The notes beneath the pieces were generated by a model, which was not told the origin of the DNA, did not search any database, and saw only the letters and a program-made list of their open reading frames with translations. A DNA stretch of 64,000 nt from Ciona savignyi (taxonomy: Eukaryota > Chordata > Ascidiacea > Phlebobranchia > Cionidae). The translations under genes and the position numbers were made by a program. The stretch is from NCBI GenBank assembly GCA_000149265.1, contig CH003163.1, forward strand, positions 949,878 to 1,013,877. Reading direction: 5' to 3'. Below, in pieces: positions 57,909 to 64,000 of the stretch (position 1 is the first letter of the stretch; every line of letters begins with the position of its first letter).

Positions 57909-60900
57909 ATTCTGTAATCCCAGATAATATACTCCGTTCAAATTTAATGCAATAATACTTCGTTTCTAAACACGTATGGCATTCATATAGCTCCTAAAAC
58001 TGTTACTGCATCATAGCTATCAATAAAAATAATTTAACAATTAGTTTCCGCCAACTTCGTTTGTTTCATATTACAAAATATTATTTTCATTATCGAATTG
58101 AAAATAAAATTCCTGCCGACTTTTGAAGCTTAATTTCAGGCCAAAGATTTTGTAAAAACCCGATCTTCTTTTACAAACTAGCGCACCCTGCACGCGCCTT
58201 TATTATTTCCTCCTCCGGTCGCCCTACAACACTAACCAAGCTCCAGAGCTGGCCGGACGATTTAATCTAAATGGAGTCTGCGGACAGGTCCTTTAACGAA
58301 CGCGAGAAAAAAGCGAGGCGGGGAAAAAACGAGGTGTCTGTCACGGAGCCGTCAAAATGCTGCCGACTTACGTGTTATATTATTTAGCCAACACAATTAA
58401 AGACTCGCAGGCCGAAAAACATGCACAAACTTCTAAAACGGTGTCGGATCAGCCAAAACCGCAACTCAATTCCAAGAATTTCGCATGGAACCAAATATTT
58501 GAAATATTTTAATTTTTAAGCCTTTAAAGTCATGAAAAGAAGTAACTATTTTGTAGTTTTTTGGTTGAAACGTAATTTTTAAGTACGCCTTTTTCGTTGA
58601 ATACTTTAATTGAAAAAACAAATATTTTTCTATAGTGCAAAATTTCCGATAACAATTTTTATTACTCGTTTTAACGGTCGGTTCTTCAAAACTTTATAAA
58701 ACGTTACTATTACGTTGTAAGTAGGGATTAAAAACCTTTATGTGACGTCATAATTCCCTAAACACGGTTGCCGCCCAGCAGGTAAACAAATTAGCCACAT
58801 GATAAAAAAACGGAAAACGTAAATTTTAAACGGGTGGTATTTTGATTCAGCGGTGTCTCATAAACTTTATTCCCCGCTGGAGAGCACTCGGTCTTTTTAA
58901 ACTTCTCTAATTGATGACGTAGGTGCTTTGAAATTGTTGAATCACTTTACGTATTAACATAAATCTGATCAAAATTGTAAGAAACATTGGGGAAAGAAAC
59001 ATTGAAAATTTACCACATAAATCTGGAATGGTCAAAAAGCATGATACCGAATTTGCGAGAATTTCACCCTTTTTATTTAAACAATTGTCTTCCGAATTGC
59101 GACTTGGGAATAAACGAATTCCAATACCTGATTTCACGAAATTGCGCAAAGCAATATTTCGAGCGATTACGTAAAACGTATTACATACATTGGGTGTCAT
59201 AACTTTCACAGAATATCGAATTGCGGACATGGATATAAACAATACGAGGTGTCGACTGGACACGGGTAATAACAACTGTCGTACGCACTTTGTGAATCGA
59301 ATAGTTTTAATTTTTGGCGAGCGGGCGGTCGTCTGGCGCTTCCAGCGACAAAAAACGCGTGCCAACTTATAGGTTTGTGAAATATTAGTCGAACATTGGT
59401 GTAGAATGGTAGGAATGCTTTAGAAATATCTCGCCCGTTTCCCATGCCCTCGTTGCTCTTGCGTCACAGAACAGAATAAGTCCCCATTGTTACGTATGAG
59501 GGGTCACATCTATACGGCCTTGAACGGTGAGCGTCGCCCGCTACTAATTACAAATGCCAATTGTTAAGCGCCAACAATATCGTCTGTCGAGGTGACAGCT
59601 TGATAAAGCGAATATTTGTACAGAATCTCGGACTGCTGCTGGTTGTTTGGGTTTACGCATCTTCACAACTGGGCTGTTTAAACAAAACGTAATTGAAATA
59701 TCTTCTTTTTTTCTTTGAAACTATCACGCAAAAAATACAAAATATAACCGAACATGCTAACACAGCGTATAATACACCGCCTGGGTATTTTTATCGAAAA
59801 TTGTTCTTTAAAAATAAAAATCATAGATTATTTTCGGCATTATTCCCGTGATGCTACAATGCAGTGTTCAATACACCACAAAAGAAAGCGCGGTAACGGC
59901 GGATTAAGATCGTTTTTGTGCGATCTGCAGGTCCTCAAATATGCAGATTTTCTGATGACCTTCTGCGCTGCTCGAAAACGCCGCTGACGAAATACACGAC
60001 GCGATAACAGTCCTGAGACATTATCGTTGCCGCAACTTTATCAATTAAGCTGTAACTATATTGCGTTTGGTTGCTTTTGCCGCTTCTTTGTACATAAGAC
60101 TGATCGAGTTTGCGAAATGCCTTTAATTTTAAAGAACTTATTATTTAAAAATAGAGACAAATACAACATGACATTCTAACCACAATATATAACTTAATAC
60201 TTTCCCTTACTATTTATACTTTTTTGGTAGTATTTTTAAATCGCGGTGCATTGCGCAATGCTAGTGTGGCATGACTACTCTTTGGCATCATCTGACGGAC
60301 GGAAGTATTCTATGATTCATAAGTTTTCAAACTAGTTAATTAACTGTTAACTGTCCATAACGTTGCAGCCTGTTTCGAAGGAAGTGAACAGTCGTGGGAC
60401 TGAGGCACTTCACACTGTTTCGCTTAGCTGGAAATTAAGTTTTTGCTAAGCCGACACTTGTCCTAATTCCCGGCCTATGATACCGGACCGGTCTAGTGCC
60501 GCTTCAACCACTAAACACCGAGAGAGCTATTGTTTGACAACTTTAGAAAGAGGGCCGACAAATCAGAGGCAATACATGAGCTTAGTAAGTTGGATTCAGT
60601 AAAGAAGAATTTACTGTGCAAAAAAATACACAAAAAATCATCTTGCAACTTGTTACAATTTGTTATTCCGTTTACCTGCGCTGCAAAATTTACAGCGGGA
60701 TTAACTAAAAGATAATCGCCGTTTTAGCCTTTTAATGAGGCTCCACGAGCACCACACAAGAAGGCGACTTGTTCCACGACACTGAAACTAATTACAGAAA
60801 ACCGCAATTAAGGATTGTCCCTCAAAGTTCTAATATTTAAGCCTTTCCTTTACCTTCAAGCTCAATCGTAACGTCTTAGAAATCCGCTTCGTCACCTCAA

Positions 60901-63900
60901 GTGCCTGTAAAGCTCCACTTTATAGGAAGGTGCCTGTCGGTTCATAGACTGCCGCTGCCCTCCTCTGCTTTCTTTTTGATTTAAACAAAACTAAGTAAAC
61001 AGCTGAACATACCCCACAAGTGCTTCCGTGATTGCCGCAACTCAAATAAACTAACACTACAACATTAACAAGATAAACTGTTTTGGGAACAAGATCTGAT
61101 AACCCCGCGTCCCTTGTTTACATACAAGTGTATGATCTGCTGGTCGCCGCTTCACAACCTTTTCTTTCCGACCGGTTGGTGCTTGGATAAAGGCTATCCG
61201 ATCAGCTGTAATTAACAATAAGCAGTCAATGGAAGGCTGGTAGGCTAACCACGTACTTCAGGAATGGAGCGACGGAATCTTAGACACGCGTTTGTTCGGC
61301 CCATTATTACCGCCTAAACAATGAGAACAGCTCGCTCGGCATTTTAACTAACGCTGGGGCGCTTTCCGGAGTTTCCGGATCCAGACGCGTTTTCACAGAG
61401 CTATTGGTTACTTTTCCGACACTGATTACACTGGATCAATCATTTTCCGCCACAAAACAGTTCTTTCCATTTAAATACACCTGTTACACGGGAAATTTCT
61501 TTTTCTCCGATGCACAAACGAGAACATATTAATCTTATCGCAAAGCGCCAATTTCCAGAACTTGTTTTGCAAAAAGTTCTCTCGGAACATTTCTCTTGTA
61601 AACATGACCTCTTCTGTTATGTACTCCGTTGCTAATAATATCATTATAAAGATTTTAATTGTCCGTGAGCGGCAATATGTTTAGGAGAAAACTTGCCTCG
61701 ATTCCGTCAAGTTCTAGTTTACAGTGTAGGATTATCAGTACCCGGCCGACCGCGTTAACCTCAAGAATTTACCTTTCTTGGGTTCGCTACAATGTTGCCG
61801 TGCTTCTTGTTAGCGAGCCAGATCATAGATTAGACATGGACTAAACGTTCTTAGAAAGCTATAGTTTACTGCGAGCCGAGCTAAACCCCGAAAACGCTGT
61901 CACGTTTTTTTGCAGAGCTGGTGGCCAAGTAAGGCAGCTTGTCGCGACTCTCGGACTCTGATTATGTTTAGGCTAAGGGGATTATGAGTTTGCACAAACA
62001 ACACGGGTCGGTATCTCGTGGCTCCTGAGTACAGATTGTGTACTGTACACCGCACAGCCCGGATAGTTCGCATAGTTTGGAAACGGCAGATTTGAAATTT
62101 GAGCTGAATACATCACTCTCCGACGCTTTGTTAGCAAACAACACCGGAACAAAAGGTCAGCAAGAGAAAACTGTTATCACTCAGTTAACTGAGGTTGGAT
62201 TAATAATAGAATACCAGCGCTAAATATAACTATAGGTTGGGTGTATGCTGTGTATGCCCTGCTCATTTTAGTGATGCTGTGAAGTCCAGTAAATATTTTT
62301 CAAGTCGCACTACGGGGCGACGGGCTACGGGTTAAAGATGTTGCTTAAACCCGATATGAGCACTAAGGCATACCATTGTTCCTCGCAATGTTTGCAAATA
62401 CAAGAAACAAACATTGCAAAAGTAAATTAAATTTATACTTCATATTCAAGTGTTGGCTTTAACCAACAATTGGATTTACGGACATTCCTTTAATTTCTTA
62501 GTTTGCCGCCATTCCTTTAATATAAAAACAAATAAAAGACATTTGCACATGCATATTTTGTGGGTATGATGGTTTTAAAATTCTCCCACGCCAAAATGCA
62601 CACAAGTAGTAACTACTCAATCAATTTAAGCAAAAATACATTTACACAACCACGACAACACATTAATTAAGCAACACTATGTCCAAATTACTGTGTTATG
62701 TAGTTTGCTTAACAAGTATTAAGTCTGACAACGTGGAAATTAACGTGTGTTGCCATAGTCATTACGCGAATGTGTATTATTATTAGACTTTAAACAATAT
62801 AAAAAATGAGAATTGCGACAGACAAAAAAATGGAAAAAAAAAGAGTTACTGAAATGATGTATTATTTGTATCCTGGGGGTGGGAAAATCCATATTAACCA
62901 GTTTTACACGGTTATGGCATAACTCGTGCCCACGGTTGATTTACGAGATTATTAGTGTCTGGAATACCCCAGAGAATCTTTGTTTAAACCGTTGGACCGT
63001 TGTGCCCAGTTAATGTACGATAGCTACATGAAAAAAACCTAAGACTAGCTAGAATTAAGTTTCGACTCCACCGCCTTTCGGACAATTGTCAGACGTTACT
63101 GTTGAAACTTGCAGGCCAGGCAATGGAGTTTCCGTGTTTAATATGTGACGGGGAAAACTAAAAGAAAATTGCGCACCAAAATAAAGATTGGGGCATTAGA
63201 GTTAATTTTAAACACGAGGTTGGAGTTAGTTCTGGGTTTAGATAGTGTTAAGGGCTAGGTTAAAATTAGTTATCATAGTTTCTCTTTCCGCCCTTTTTAG
63301 TGCTGCCCATATTAGACACTACTTTGGCTGTTAGTTTTAACCATTGGATCGAGACAACTGAATTGTGGGGTCTATTGACACGAAGCAGTGGCCGGAGCGG
63401 GGATCAATCTATCAATCCAACCTTCCGATCATGTAACGGACATTACTGCTTTGGCCGAATTTTAAGAGGTAAACCAAAACACAAAACGGCGATCTAGTTT
63501 GGGGGAGCCGAATTTTGCGGATAAACGGAAGTATTAAATCGCTCCTCTGGGAGAAACAAGGATGTTGTGCTCCGGCTCTATTTAACACAATTTCGTTTAA
63601 AGAGCACTTATCTTCGCCGCGTCTTATCTCCCCTCCTTATCGCCCGAAGCAACGATAGCAAAACTCTTTAACCTTGTGGTTGATTGACACGAGTTTATTC
63701 ACTTTAAAGAGTTTTATTTCACGAGAATCGAATTCAAAACGAAACTGCTTTTTCCCACTGAAAAAACGTCAGGTGATTCGGGCGTATATACACGATTAGC
63801 CCAGGAGTCCAAGCTGAAAGTATGGGGTAAAAAATAAAAAATGGGCAGTGGGTTTCGAGTCGGCTCTTTTGATTTATAAGCCAAGGTCCTTTTTGTGTGC

Positions 63901-64000
63901 TTTCCAAAGCTCGGTGATCCACTGTGGAAATAAATTTGAGTAAATGGTTAAGAGAAATATGGTCGCCGTTAAAACTTAAAAATGGAAAATGCATATTTTA
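57909..64000. other. Upstream region of FGF8/17/18
   Basis: Six kilobases 5' of the first coding exon hold no supported gene and no clear SINE. A GC-richer patch at about 58185-58350 contains GAGGCGGGG and GGTGTCTGTCAC; the second resembles a T-box half site, which is only suggestive. A 10-bp hairpin (CGGGTTAAAG...CTTAAACCCG) is at about 62328-62353. Open frames in this stretch show no family features. Confidence 0.45.

Noticed and set aside
58907-59445. Overlapping frames of 60-152 codons upstream of FGF8/17/18
   Set aside because: No family features, no splice-consistent partners, and both strands are open at once, as expected for a CpG-richer non-coding stretch.

Overview
The window looks like nuclear DNA of a solitary tunicate of the Ciona type. 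It is AT-rich, has many short introns with canonical GT-AG ends, carries abundant tRNA-headed SINEs, and holds a single FGF8/17/18 gene where vertebrates have three. The species call is inference; the gene calls rest on exon-by-exon reading, with reading phase checked across every junction.

Layout from left to right. Positions 1-2484 hold the 3' part of a BEL/Pao LTR retroelement fossil. It lies downstream of the last visible exon of ECM29 (proteasome adaptor, minus strand, 18 exons, 13081 down to 2617). The rest of ECM29 must lie beyond the left edge. One ECM29 intron carries about 47 copies of a 29-bp satellite that grew from the junction between a SINE and its target-site duplication. POLE4 (+, 13564-14700) is divergent from ECM29 across 482 bp and convergent with an unassigned coiled-coil gene (minus, 16739-14748), with stop codons only 47 bp apart. 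An SLC22-type transporter follows (minus, 24279-18231). A mostly gene-less, repeat-bearing stretch (24.3-30.4 kb) includes a hAT MITE with perfect 8-bp duplications. Then come a PLAC8/cornifelin-family gene (minus, 33716-30424), an 881-bp piggyBac-type non-autonomous element, FBXW4 (minus, 43700-37011) and FGF8/17/18 (minus, 57908-46244).

The right 20 kb (44-64 kb) is different in character: it is richer in CpG, has no recognisable SINE copy, and holds only FGF8/17/18 with its long introns and 6 kb of upstream DNA. FBXW4 lies just 3' of FGF8/17/18 on the same strand, the same order and orientation as FGF8-FBXW4 in vertebrates, where FBXW4 introns hold FGF8 enhancers. The window therefore appears to contain a compact chordate FGF8-FBXW4 regulatory block next to a cluster of housekeeping genes.

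Two SINE families are named here. Family A is a short (about 105 bp) tRNA-headed element beginning GTACGGTCGYGTGGCC. Family B is about 270-300 bp, with a tRNA-like head, a central block containing CCTTGGGCAAGGCACTT, and an ATCCTATCC-type tail. Family B copies recur from 8.8 to 43.4 kb.
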